The position numbers and the translations under genes are program-made. From assembly GCA_017469605.1 (NCBI GenBank), contig JAFUGB010000200.1, positions 1 to 11,410 on the forward strand: 11,410 bases of DNA, written 5' to 3'. The notes below the pieces were generated by a model. It made no database searches. It was not told where the DNA came from and saw only the letters and a list, made by a program, of their open reading frames with translations. This stretch comes from Clostridia bacterium. Its GTDB lineage: Bacteria; Bacillota; Clostridia; Christensenellales; Aristaeellaceae. The stretch's first letter is position 1, and the number at the start of each line of letters is the position of its first letter. This document shows positions 1 to 8,007 of the stretch, in pieces.

Positions 1-22
1 CGTTGAGCGATTTACGACGGCC

Positions 23-51
23 ATTATAGCACATATGTTCGCATTTGTGAA
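23..51 (-). promoter_or_regulatory. Outward-facing sigma-A promoter for a gene left of the window
   Basis: Read on the minus strand, TTCACA (46-51) lies 17 bases before TATAAT (23-28), which carries a TG extension (TGCTATAAT). It points out of the left end, so the gene it serves is not in view. The layout closely matches the promoter of the leucine-rich-repeat gene at 1109-1136. A short perfect hairpin, GTGAAG/CTTCAC with a 3-base loop at 47-61, overlaps the -35 box. It may be an operator or the end of the upstream transcript, but it has no T-run. Confidence 0.55.
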
Positions 52-88
52 GGGGCTTCACCGGCGGAGGCGCCGCGAAAAGGCAGTT

Positions 89-1072
89 TTATTTTTTATA
101 CAGGGATACGTACTGGTCGGGACGCAGCACGGTATTAAAATCGTAGTATATGTTTTCCCTGAACATGGCCTTGATGATCTCATAGCGGGGATGGCCGGGG
201 CCGTTTTCATCGCCGCGCCAGCCGTACAGGGTGGGAATATCGGTCCAAAAATCATAGGCTTCCAGGTTCTGCTCCTGGCAGGCAAGAAAGCGCTTGCGCT
301 CAGCGAGCGTCAGCATGGGCGCGTCGCCCATCCAGATGCGCTTCAGGTTTTTCAGGCGGTACAGCGGGCGCAGGTCGCCCACCCAGGTGTGGCACAGGTT
401 GATGTCCAGCAGCGTATCGCAGCCGTATAAAAAGGAAATATCGTTAACATGTGTGTTGAATATTTCCAGGTATTCCAAGGGCTTGCCCGCCAGGCAGCTC
501 AGATCGTCCATCTTATTGTCCGACAGGATCAGCACCCGCAATTCGTTCATGGGCGCGAGAAAATCGGCGTTGAATATCCAGTTATGCCCCAAATCCAGCG
601 CCCGAAGCTCGGTGGCATAGCGCAGGCAGTCCACATCTTCATCCTCCAACCGCGGATCCTTGGAGGAATGGCGGGTGGAAAACACCCAGTCGTCGGTGCG
701 CAGGGTGTAGCCGAATTTCAGCGTCAGCGTCCATACGATCTTGATGCCCTCGGGCGCCAGCTCCTCGCGCAGCCGCGCCAGCTCCTCATTGGTCAGCGAG
801 CAATAGGAAAGGTCCACGTATTTCAGCCCGGGAACGCTTCGGAGCAGCGGCTTCAGCGCTTCGGCGCCGCCGCCCGTCCATCCGGTCAGGTCCAGCCTGC
901 CCGTCGCCTGGTCATACCAGGCGGGATCGTACCAGGTATCCTCCTCCCGCTGAACGGCGACAGGCGCCGCTTGCGGCGCCTCCGTGGGAAGATAGACCAC
1001 AACCTTTTCGCCCCTGGCGGCCGGACCGCCCAGCAGCGCCAGAAGAATGAGGAAAAAGCAAATCTGCTTCAT
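89..1072 (-). CDS. Secreted leucine-rich-repeat protein
   Basis: This is a predicted exported protein of 327 residues. Residues 1-21 form a signal peptide (basic start, then a leucine-rich core, small residues near Ala19-Gly21). A proline/alanine-rich linker follows, then short leucine-rich repeats: one near residues 83-93 and a regular run at about 150-250 with the LxxLxLxxN pattern (LRALDLGHN, LRVLILSDN, LEYLEIFNT, LKRIWMGD), typical of internalin/SDS22-like repeats that bind proteins. The C-terminal 70 residues are rich in Trp and Tyr and not recognised. The reading frame is open further upstream, but the start at 1072 is preferred: it begins the signal peptide, has GGAG 12 bases ahead, and lies downstream of a good promoter. 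The gene diverges from the ABC importer; a functional link is possible but not shown. No convincing terminator with a T-run is seen after the stop. Confidence 0.8.
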   Translation of the reverse strand: MKQICFFLILLALLGGPAARGEKVVVYLPTEAPQAAPVAVQREEDTWYDPAWYDQATGRLDLTGWTGGGAEALKPLLRSVPGLKYVDLSYCSLTNEELARLREELAPEGIKIVWTLTLKFGYTLRTDDWVFSTRHSSKDPRLEDEDVDCLRYATELRALDLGHNWIFNADFLAPMNELRVLILSDNKMDDLSCLAGKPLEYLEIFNTHVNDISFLYGCDTLLDINLCHTWVGDLRPLYRLKNLKRIWMGDAPMLTLAERKRFLACQEQNLEAYDFWTDIPTLYGWRGDENGPGHPRYEIIKAMFRENIYYDFNTVLRPDQYVSLYKK

Positions 1073-1108
1073 AAAACAGGCAAGCTCCGTTCTTGCGTTG
1101 ATTGGTTT

Positions 1109-1136
1109 ATTATAGCATATTTTTTGCGCTTGTGAA
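1109..1136 (-). promoter_or_regulatory. Promoter of the leucine-rich-repeat gene
   Basis: On the minus strand TTCACA (1131-1136) is followed, after 16 bases, by TATAAT (1109-1114) with a TG extension (TGCTATAAT). It is an almost consensus extended -10 promoter, about 30-35 bases ahead of the start codon at 1072. Confidence 0.75.
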
Positions 1137-1145
1137 CGCTGAACA

Positions 1146-1174
1146 TTGACAAAGTGGTAATAAAACGGTATAAT
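1146..1174 (+). promoter_or_regulatory. Consensus sigma-A promoter of the ABC importer operon
   Basis: TTGACA (1146-1151), a 17-base spacer and TATAAT (1169-1174) match the sigma-A consensus at all 12 positions. The predicted leader is about 50 bases and holds AAGGAG at 1216-1221 before the ATG at 1234. Its -35 box is only 9 bases from the -35 box of the divergent promoter, so RNA polymerase or a regulator bound at one would affect the other. Confidence 0.85.
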
Positions 1175-1233
1175 AATAAAAAATGTGATCCGTGCAGGAA
1201 GCGGACCAATATTGAAAGGAGTCTGGCACAATT

Positions 1234-2436
1234 ATGAAGAAATTTGTTGCGCTGGCATTGTCTCTGGTTATGGTATTGTCTTTGTGCACCTTCCCCGCGA
1301 TGGCTGACAGCGATTATACCATCCGCATTTATTCCAACTCCAATTCCCCTGAGCGCACCACCTGGCTGGTCAACGCCGCCAAGGAAGCGGGCTTCAGCAT
1401 CTCCATCGATGACAACTCCGTTATCTCCGGCGATACCGCCGCCGTGCAGGCCGCCAACGAGAATAAGGACGGCGACATCATCTTCGGCCTGAACGAAGTG
1501 CGCTGGTCCCAGCTGGTGGGCGGCCAGTATGAAAACCTCAAGATCGCTGATTGGACCCCCTCCTGGGCCGAAGAAGTGGGCGATTACAAGTATGACGGCA
1601 AGGCGTACGGCCTGGTAATCCAGAACGTGCTGATGCTCTACCGCAATGACGAGCTGGGCACCAACGGCGAAGCGCTGCATTTCGCCCACTGGGCCGACCT
1701 GGTCAACGCCGGCTACACCTGGTACCGCCAGGGCAAGGTGGGCGGCACCACCAACGCCAACATCAACAGCGCCATGCTGTACAGCTTCACCGATCCCACC
1801 AGCCCCGCCGGCGGCATCAGCATTGACGGCTGGAAGACGCTGTGGGCCTATTGCGCGGGCGGCAACTTCACCGGCGACGGCTACGGCCTGGAGCCCCTGA
1901 TCCGCGGCGATGTGCAGATTGCCACCTTCTATTCCTCCTCGCTGTACGGCAACATTGACGCCGCCGCCACCGCCGGCACCTATGCCAATCCCCTGCGCGG
2001 CACCCTGAACCCCGAAAACTGGGCGCTGGTTGACATCGACGACGGCACCTACTACATTGCCGAGTACCTGGGCGTGCTGGACCGCGAAGGCCGCACCGAC
2101 GCCGAGACCGAAACCGTGAAAGCCTTTGCCGAATGGTTCGGCTCCGCCGAAACCCAGATTGCCTGGTCCGAAGAATTCGACAGCTATCCCTGCAACCAGG
2201 CCGCCGCTGACGAGCTGTTTGACGAGACTCCGGCCATCTACACCCTCAAGAACTGCTCCCTGACCACCGTGCCCGGCACCGAAATGACCTATGCCGAGTA
2301 TGTGGGCGCCCACACCGCCGAGTGGACCAACATCATGACCAACCTGGGCTTCTACTGGGCCGACAACGCCGCTGCCCCCGCCGAACCCGATTGGGACAAC
2401 CTGGATTGGGCAACCCTGACCCAGAAGGCTGAATAA
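1234..2436 (+). CDS. ABC importer substrate-binding protein (family 1 type)
   Basis: This is the extracellular solute receptor of the importer encoded by the next two genes, 400 residues long. Residues 1-24 are a signal peptide with basic Lys2-Lys3, a hydrophobic core and an AMA/DSD cleavage site. The mature part has the two-lobe binding-protein features of the iron/phosphonate/spermidine group: an early beta strand with small polar residues (IRIYSNSNS), a DIIFGLN strand, a WTPSW segment and a LVIQNVLMLYRND hinge region. The substrate is not deducible. The usual lipobox is missing: Cys18 sits in LSLC with Leu at -1, so the protein may be released or held otherwise, unlike most Gram-positive binding proteins. 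The acidic Trp-rich tail (about residues 376-400) is unusual. AAGGAG lies 12 bases before the ATG, and a consensus promoter precedes it. Confidence 0.88.
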   Translation: MKKFVALALSLVMVLSLCTFPAMADSDYTIRIYSNSNSPERTTWLVNAAKEAGFSISIDDNSVISGDTAAVQAANENKDGDIIFGLNEVRWSQLVGGQYENLKIADWTPSWAEEVGDYKYDGKAYGLVIQNVLMLYRNDELGTNGEALHFAHWADLVNAGYTWYRQGKVGGTTNANINSAMLYSFTDPTSPAGGISIDGWKTLWAYCAGGNFTGDGYGLEPLIRGDVQIATFYSSSLYGNIDAAATAGTYANPLRGTLNPENWALVDIDDGTYYIAEYLGVLDREGRTDAETETVKAFAEWFGSAETQIAWSEEFDSYPCNQAAADELFDETPAIYTLKNCSLTTVPGTEMTYAEYVGAHTAEWTNIMTNLGFYWADNAAAPAEPDWDNLDWATLTQKAE

Positions 2437-2452
2437 TCCAAAGCTGATTTTC

Positions 2453-2484
2453 GGGCGGGCCCATTGCGGGCTCGCCCCGTTTTT
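2453..2484 (+). terminator. Terminator-like hairpin between binding protein and ATPase genes
   Basis: GGGCGGGCCC (2453-2462) pairs with GGGCTCGCCC (2468-2477) over 10 base pairs with one G-U pair and a 5-base loop. CG and five T follow. This is an intrinsic terminator inside the operon, 17 bases after the binding-protein stop. Partial read-through, or protection of the upstream mRNA from exonucleases, would give more binding protein than membrane components, a common arrangement in importer operons. Confidence 0.75.
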
Positions 2485-2556
2485 ATCAGGGGAGCACCCG
2501 CAGGAGGATGCGCCGCTGACACACCGGATGCATAACATAAAGGAGCAGATGCGTTT

Positions 2557-3558
<1,002 letters not shown>

Positions 3559-3568
3559 GGAGGACGCC

Positions 3569-5485
3569 ATGCAGAAACAAGGTGCTTCCAAACGCGCCCT
3601 GGGCGGGCTTGACCTGTCGATAATCTATAAGATCTTCGGCGGCGTGCTGTTCCTGTATCTGTTTTTAGGCTTTATGGTGGTGCCGTGTCTCAATACCCTC
3701 ACCTCGATCTTCACCACCAAGGACGCCGCGGGCAAAACCGATCCCCTGGCCGTGATCCGCTTTTTCTTCACGGGCAAAATGCCCTCCTTTGTGTGGAATT
3801 CGCTGAAATTAGCCGTCTGCCTGGTGATCACAGTCAACGTGGTGGGCATCAGCATTGTGCTGCTCACCGAATATTTTGATATCAAGGGCGCCAAGATCCT
3901 GCGCCTGGGTTATATGACCACGCTGATCTACAGCGGCGTGGCGCTGGTAACGGGCTACCAGTTCCTGTACGACAGCAACGGCATGATCACCAAATGGCTG
4001 GTGGAAATCATGCCGGGCATCAACAAGCAGTGGTTTTCAGGCTTTAACGCCGTGCTGTTCACCATGACCTTCGCCTGCACCAGCAACCACGCGCTGTTCC
4101 TGCGCAACGCCATCCGCGCCATCGATTACAACACCGTGGAGGCCGCCCGCAACATGGGCGCCAGCCCCTTCAAGGTGCTGTTCCGGGTGGTCATGCCAAC
4201 GCTTTTGCCCACGCTGTTTTCCCTCACGGTCATGACCTTTATCACCGGCCTGTGCGCCATGAGCGCGCCCACCCTGCTGGGCTACAACAGCATCAACCCG
4301 GAAATCGTGCGCCTGGCCGGCTCCTCCACCGCCAATGAATCCTTCCCCCAGGCCCGCGCCGCGCTGCTCAGCGTAATCCTGGCCATGTTCACCATCATTC
4401 TGCTCACCGTGCTTAACCACTATGAGCGCAAGGGCCATTACCTGTCGGTCAGCAAAACCAAGGCCAAGCTGGTCAAACAGAAGATCCAAAGCCCGGTGGC
4501 CAATGTGCTGTCGCATATCTACGCCTATGTGCTCTTCATCATCTACATGACCCCCGTGGTCATGATCGTTCTGTTTTCCTTCCAGAACTGGGCTGCCGTA
4601 CGCGCCAAGGCGCTGAACCCCACGGAATGGACGCTGATGAACTACTTTGGCACCCAGGATTTCCAGTACACCCGCAGCAACGGCAAAACGGCCACCCGCA
4701 TCAACGCCATTTCCGGCGTGTTCTCCAATGAAAAAACGGTGGGCGGCATCCGGTTAAGCTTCGTGCTGTCGGCCGTGGCGGCCGCCCTGGCCTGCGTCAT
4801 TGTGGTAGTGGCGGTTAATTACATCTTCAAGCACCGCAATAAAAAGCGCGCCGCCATCGTGGAAGCCTGCCTGCTGTTCCCCTGGCTGCTGCCCACCATC
4901 CTGATCTGCTACAGCTACCGGGTATTCTTTAACGGCAATATCTGGTACGTGTTCGGCCAAAACCTGTACTACAGGGAAAACGTGCGTTTCCTGATCATCA
5001 TCGCCTATACGGTGGTCAAGTTGCCCTTCGCCCTGCGCATGATCAAGGCGGCCTTCTACGCCATCGATGACGAATTGGAGGACGCCGCCCGGAACCTGGG
5101 GGCCAGCCAGCTGGTTACCTTCCTTAAGGTCAAGCTGCCCATCGTGCTGCCCAGCGTGCTGGCGGTATTCGCGCTGAACTTCAACGCCCTGTTCACCGAG
5201 TACGATATGGGCGCCACCTTCCAGAAATCCGAAGGCACTACCTATGCCATGGTCATCCAGAGCATGTGCAACGAGGAAGGCCGCGACAATATGAACATGA
5301 ACGCCTCCGGCCGCCGCTGTGCCTCCACGGTGTTCATCATGCTGGTGTCCGGCCTGATCCTGTACCTGGTGTACGGCGTGGGCGCCCGCGACCTGGGCGA
5401 ACGCCTGGAGCGCCGGGAAAAGCGCCGCAAGTTCTTTAACAGGCTGCTGGGCAAGGGCGACGCCGCCAAGAAGGCCCAGGCGTAA
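3569..5485 (+). CDS. ABC importer permease with two fused membrane domains
   Basis: This 638-residue membrane protein contains two BPD_transp_1 permease domains in tandem, the FbpB/SfuB-like arrangement in which one chain replaces the usual permease dimer. About twelve hydrophobic segments can be seen. Each half has the EAA loop that docks on the ATPase: VEAARNMGAS followed by PTLLPTL at about residues 190-215, and EDAARNLGAS followed by PIVLPSV at about 503-526. A basic cytoplasmic tail (ERLERREKRRKFF) ends the protein. An in-frame ATG exists at 3545, but the ATG at 3569 is chosen because TAAGGAGG lies 5 bases before it and overlaps the ATPase stop. The cysteine-, threonine- and asparagine-containing loop between the halves (about residues 345-385) is longer than the minimum. 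It completes the importer with the two upstream genes. Confidence 0.92.
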   Translation: MQKQGASKRALGGLDLSIIYKIFGGVLFLYLFLGFMVVPCLNTLTSIFTTKDAAGKTDPLAVIRFFFTGKMPSFVWNSLKLAVCLVITVNVVGISIVLLTEYFDIKGAKILRLGYMTTLIYSGVALVTGYQFLYDSNGMITKWLVEIMPGINKQWFSGFNAVLFTMTFACTSNHALFLRNAIRAIDYNTVEAARNMGASPFKVLFRVVMPTLLPTLFSLTVMTFITGLCAMSAPTLLGYNSINPEIVRLAGSSTANESFPQARAALLSVILAMFTIILLTVLNHYERKGHYLSVSKTKAKLVKQKIQSPVANVLSHIYAYVLFIIYMTPVVMIVLFSFQNWAAVRAKALNPTEWTLMNYFGTQDFQYTRSNGKTATRINAISGVFSNEKTVGGIRLSFVLSAVAAALACVIVVVAVNYIFKHRNKKRAAIVEACLLFPWLLPTILICYSYRVFFNGNIWYVFGQNLYYRENVRFLIIIAYTVVKLPFALRMIKAAFYAIDDELEDAARNLGASQLVTFLKVKLPIVLPSVLAVFALNFNALFTEYDMGATFQKSEGTTYAMVIQSMCNEEGRDNMNMNASGRRCASTVFIMLVSGLILYLVYGVGARDLGERLERREKRRKFFNRLLGKGDAAKKAQA

Positions 5486-5509
5486 GCGATGCTGTTTGTT
5501 TTCTCGCGC

Positions 5510-5629
5510 CGCGGCCCTTTGGCAAAGCCCCCGTGTTCGGGCCTGACAGGAAAAAGCGCTGGATCGCGGGGAGAGGACGAACGGGGGCGTTCTCTTTCGG
5601 ATCCCGAAAGAGAACCAGAAAGGGCCGCG
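5510..5629. repeat. Palindromic element folding as a three-way junction
   Basis: Three nested inverted repeats can be paired by eye. P1 is CGCGGCCCTTT (5510-5520) with AAAGGGCCGCG (5619-5629), 11 perfect pairs. P2 is 5527-5539 with 5578-5588 (GCCCCC and TTCG pairing with CGAA and GGGGGC, with a 2-base bulge). P3 is GTTCTCTTTCGG (5589-5600) with CCGAAAGAGAAC (5604-5615), 12 perfect pairs around ATC. P2 and P3 abut exactly at 5588/5589, so they would stack within P1. There is no T-run after it, so it is not a simple terminator. It could be a dispersed palindromic repeat, a processing site in the 3' end of the importer mRNA, or a structured RNA. No known RNA family is recognised. Confidence 0.6.
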
Positions 5630-5925
5630 TTTGTCGCCGTAAAAGCGGCACCATCCTGAACCCCAAAGCCACCGGGAATTTTCTATAATTTCGGCTTCGG
5701 GAAATGTTATCATTTGGTTATCAGAGCCGATTTTCAGAGTCTGCAAACCCTTATAAAATAAGGACTTTTAGCGCTCTGGTTCTCTTATTCCCACTCGCTC
5801 CTAGAAACCGTGAGCTAAACGATTTTGTATAGGCCATTTAGCTCAGATTATCAGGATTATTTGCATTACCTATAAATTTTGGACTATCAAGATTTTTGTT
5901 GTCACTGTGTTGTCACGCGATCGTA
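5630..5925. other. Gene-free junction into the AT-rich island with integrase arm-like repeats
   Basis: No gene is supported here. Base composition falls sharply near 5690. Two pairs of direct repeats, each pair with an 11-base period, are present: GTTATCA at 5706 and 5717, and GTTGTCAC at 5898 and 5909. Such phased repeats resemble arm-type sites bound by tyrosine integrases at the ends of integrative elements. Between them lie a small palindrome CCTTAT/ATAAGG (5749-5763, 3-base loop) and a 9-pair inverted repeat TGAGCTAAA/TTTAGCTCA (5811-5819 and 5837-5845, 17-base loop). The latter could end the restriction operon transcript but lacks a T-run. A TATAAT string near 5685 has no -35 partner. 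Confidence 0.45.
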
Positions 5926-7104
5926 TCAGTTCTTTCTTCTGCTTTTAAGGTGAATAACAAAGGTATCCTTTATCTTTTTATTTAGATCTCTCATATTTTT
6001 ATATTGAGAAACATCAATCTCGCTAACAATAATATCATGCAATTTTTCTGGCAAATCATTGGAAACCAACTCGGTATATTTTGAAATAATTTGATTCACC
6101 CTGAAATGGACGAATTTCTTCTTATCCTCATCAGTAAGAAGATTAAAAACACCTTTATAGTCAAAACGTGATCTGAGTTCTGGCGATATTTTACTCTTGA
6201 AGTTTTCCTTGGTGATATTTGAGGTAAAAACAATAATATAACCACTGACATCATACTCATCTGCTTGAGAATTGACAATCTTACCATTTTCAAGGACGTC
6301 AAGGAAATAGTTAAATACAGCATTATCTGCTTTTTCAAACTCATCTATCAGAATTAAGCCAATATCCGACTCGTTAACTCTTTTTAATAACTCACCACCA
6401 TCGCTACCAATATACCCCAATGGACTTCCAATCAAGCTATTAAGGGCATCATGACTACTGTAGTTACCAAAATTAATTTTTGCTAATTTCGCTTTGCTTC
6501 CAAGGGCTTTGTGTATTGATCTCGCAACCTCAGTTTTTCCAACACCAGAATCTCCCATCAAGAAGAGTGACAGAATCTTGTGCTCCCCCAATTTGTTAAA
6601 TACTCTAAACGAATTAACAAGTCCTTTGAATTCTTCCTTGAAGCGTTCATGACCATAAAGTCTTGCATCAAAGTTTTCAAAGAAACTGTCCAATTCCGAA
6701 TCGTTCAAATCGGTGATTTTTTTCACTGACTTAGTTTGTGATATTGGCTTTTCTCCATTTTCAACAGGTACATCTTCGTTCTCTACTTCGATATCAGAAA
6801 AATCATCAAATACATACCGAAATAAATACCTGATGTCCGTCTCATAGACTTTATCACAAATAAAAGTAATATTTTCCCCAAAGCTGCCAAAAAGCTGTTC
6901 GAAATTCAGCAACTGAAAATCATTGGTTTTCACAAAGCCGGCCAATGATGATATATCCACAAAATACTGCTGGTCGCTATCTAATCCATCAATTCTCTGA
7001 GAAGAAAGCAGCTTTGACATACTGAGAAATTCAAACCCTGCTACTGTTTGAGCGGATTTGAAATTAAAAAACTGTTGCCTGGTATAGAAGAATAGCGTAC
7101 TCAC
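5926..7104 (-). CDS. ClpB-like AAA+ ATPase with novel N-terminal region
   Basis: This 392-residue protein has a single AAA+ module of the ClpA/ClpB second-domain type: Walker A GDSGVGKT 184-191, pore-loop motif GSPLGYIGSDGG with Tyr231, Walker B LILIDEFEKA 250-259 (Asp254, Glu255), sensor TSN with Asn296, and SPELRSRF with candidate arginine fingers Arg311/Arg313. In this family the ring threads proteins through its pore to unfold or remodel them. The first 130 residues are not recognised and are followed by an acidic linker; no Clp N-domain or first ATPase ring is present, so it is about half the size of ClpB. The start is GTG at 7104, overlapping the upstream stop as GTGA, with AGAAGGA 6 bases ahead. 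It is the last gene of the restriction operon. It likely acts with the 292-residue protein, as remodeller of it or of a DNA-bound complex; this is inference. Confidence 0.85.
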   Translation of the reverse strand: MSTLFFYTRQQFFNFKSAQTVAGFEFLSMSKLLSSQRIDGLDSDQQYFVDISSLAGFVKTNDFQLLNFEQLFGSFGENITFICDKVYETDIRYLFRYVFDDFSDIEVENEDVPVENGEKPISQTKSVKKITDLNDSELDSFFENFDARLYGHERFKEEFKGLVNSFRVFNKLGEHKILSLFLMGDSGVGKTEVARSIHKALGSKAKLAKINFGNYSSHDALNSLIGSPLGYIGSDGGELLKRVNESDIGLILIDEFEKADNAVFNYFLDVLENGKIVNSQADEYDVSGYIIVFTSNITKENFKSKISPELRSRFDYKGVFNLLTDEDKKKFVHFRVNQIISKYTELVSNDLPEKLHDIIVSEIDVSQYKNMRDLNKKIKDTFVIHLKSRRKN

Positions 7105-7979
7105 TCAGTATCCTTCTTTCTTCTAGCTTTCTTTGGGCTTGCTTCTGCCGCTGGGCTCTCAGAGCTTATTACCTGTACGATTGCAAGTAGATCAATATAA
7201 TTGTAATCTATATCGTCATCTTCGCTTTTGAATTTAACTACTGTAGGAGCAGAATACTGACTATTATGCACTTCACTGTCTGAATCAGCGTCAGAAGTTT
7301 GCCCTAGTACCTGGAAAAAATCAAAAGAATTTTTTAGCCTATGACTCTTTGTTTTACCTTTATCTATGCCGAGAAGAGACACATTCCCGATAAACAAATC
7401 ATCCACATTATAAAGATTTTCAAATTCGTTTTCAAAGGTGAGCGGAATTTTTACCAAAAGCTTTTCGTCACTATCTCTTAACTCACCCTTGAGCTTGTAC
7501 GAATAGTCCTTGAACATGGAATTGAAAAGGTTATTGATATCAAGCCCCCCAGCCTCCGGTAAACGCATACCCTTAAAGGAACCGTTAGAGAACATTTTCA
7601 CAGTACGCAATTCCATCTCATTTTCAAGAGAAAGCGATACATTATCGATTCTAATGAGTTGCCCCTCCGCAACATCAGTAAAATTGGATCCAATAACCTT
7701 ACATTTCTCAATCACTTCGTTCAATATAAGTGATTTTGTCATTGTAACCTTGAAATTTTCAAGAACTTTTTGAGAATCAGATGATCCGGATTTAATTTCA
7801 GACCCGACCTCAGCGTTGAAAAGTTTCAAAAATTTAGTGCCCATTTTCGCTTGTAATTCAGCGTCAAGGGTATCACCTTGGTTTGTCTCCACTGTTTCGT
7901 CAGTTTTGATGATGTTACTTAACATCATCTTAATTTCATAAACTTTTGAAAAATTTAAGTAATATACATTAAACAACAT
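7101..7979 (-). CDS. Unrecognised 292-residue protein of the restriction operon
   Basis: The function is not recognised. The sequence opens with a YYLNFSKVYEIKMMLSN segment, then a polar stretch with AELQAKMGTKFLKLFNAEVGS, a helical TKSLILNEVIEKC region, a beta-rich part (GQLIRIDNVSLSLENE), an LLVKIPLTFENEFENLY segment and YIDLLAIVQVI near the end. The last 20 residues are Ser/Ala/Lys/Arg-rich and probably disordered. There is no signal peptide or clear membrane segment, so it is probably cytoplasmic. From memory the layout recalls the DUF6414 family, but this is unverified. A GTG start at 7994 is possible in frame, but that GTG is part of the AAAGAGGTG ribosome binding site for the ATG at 7979, which is preferred. 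It lies 28 bases after the endonuclease gene and overlaps the ATPase gene by 4 bases (GTGA), so it is most likely the partner of the ATPase. Confidence 0.75.
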   Translation of the reverse strand: MLFNVYYLNFSKVYEIKMMLSNIIKTDETVETNQGDTLDAELQAKMGTKFLKLFNAEVGSEIKSGSSDSQKVLENFKVTMTKSLILNEVIEKCKVIGSNFTDVAEGQLIRIDNVSLSLENEMELRTVKMFSNGSFKGMRLPEAGGLDINNLFNSMFKDYSYKLKGELRDSDEKLLVKIPLTFENEFENLYNVDDLFIGNVSLLGIDKGKTKSHRLKNSFDFFQVLGQTSDADSDSEVHNSQYSAPTVVKFKSEDDDIDYNYIDLLAIVQVISSESPAAEASPKKARRKKDTE

Positions 7980-8007
7980 TGTTTTTGTTGGCACCTCTTT
8001 ATTTTTA

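Noticed and set aside
5680..5700. Plus-strand promoter with TATAAT
   Set aside because: There is no -35 box at the right distance and no plus-strand gene downstream.
4754..5746. 330-codon open frame on the minus strand
   Set aside because: It is antisense to the second half of the permease and the palindromic element. It has no recognisable domain and shows the same antisense composition.
5880..5925. Possible 3' remnant of an integrase gene on the minus strand
   Set aside because: The short translations (DNTVTT and similar) are reminiscent of integrase tails but far too short to support a gene; arm-type binding sites explain the repeats better.
7980..7994. GTG start for the 292-residue protein at 7994
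   Set aside because: This GTG forms part of the AAAGAGGTG ribosome binding site and leaves no spacing; the ATG at 7979 fits better.
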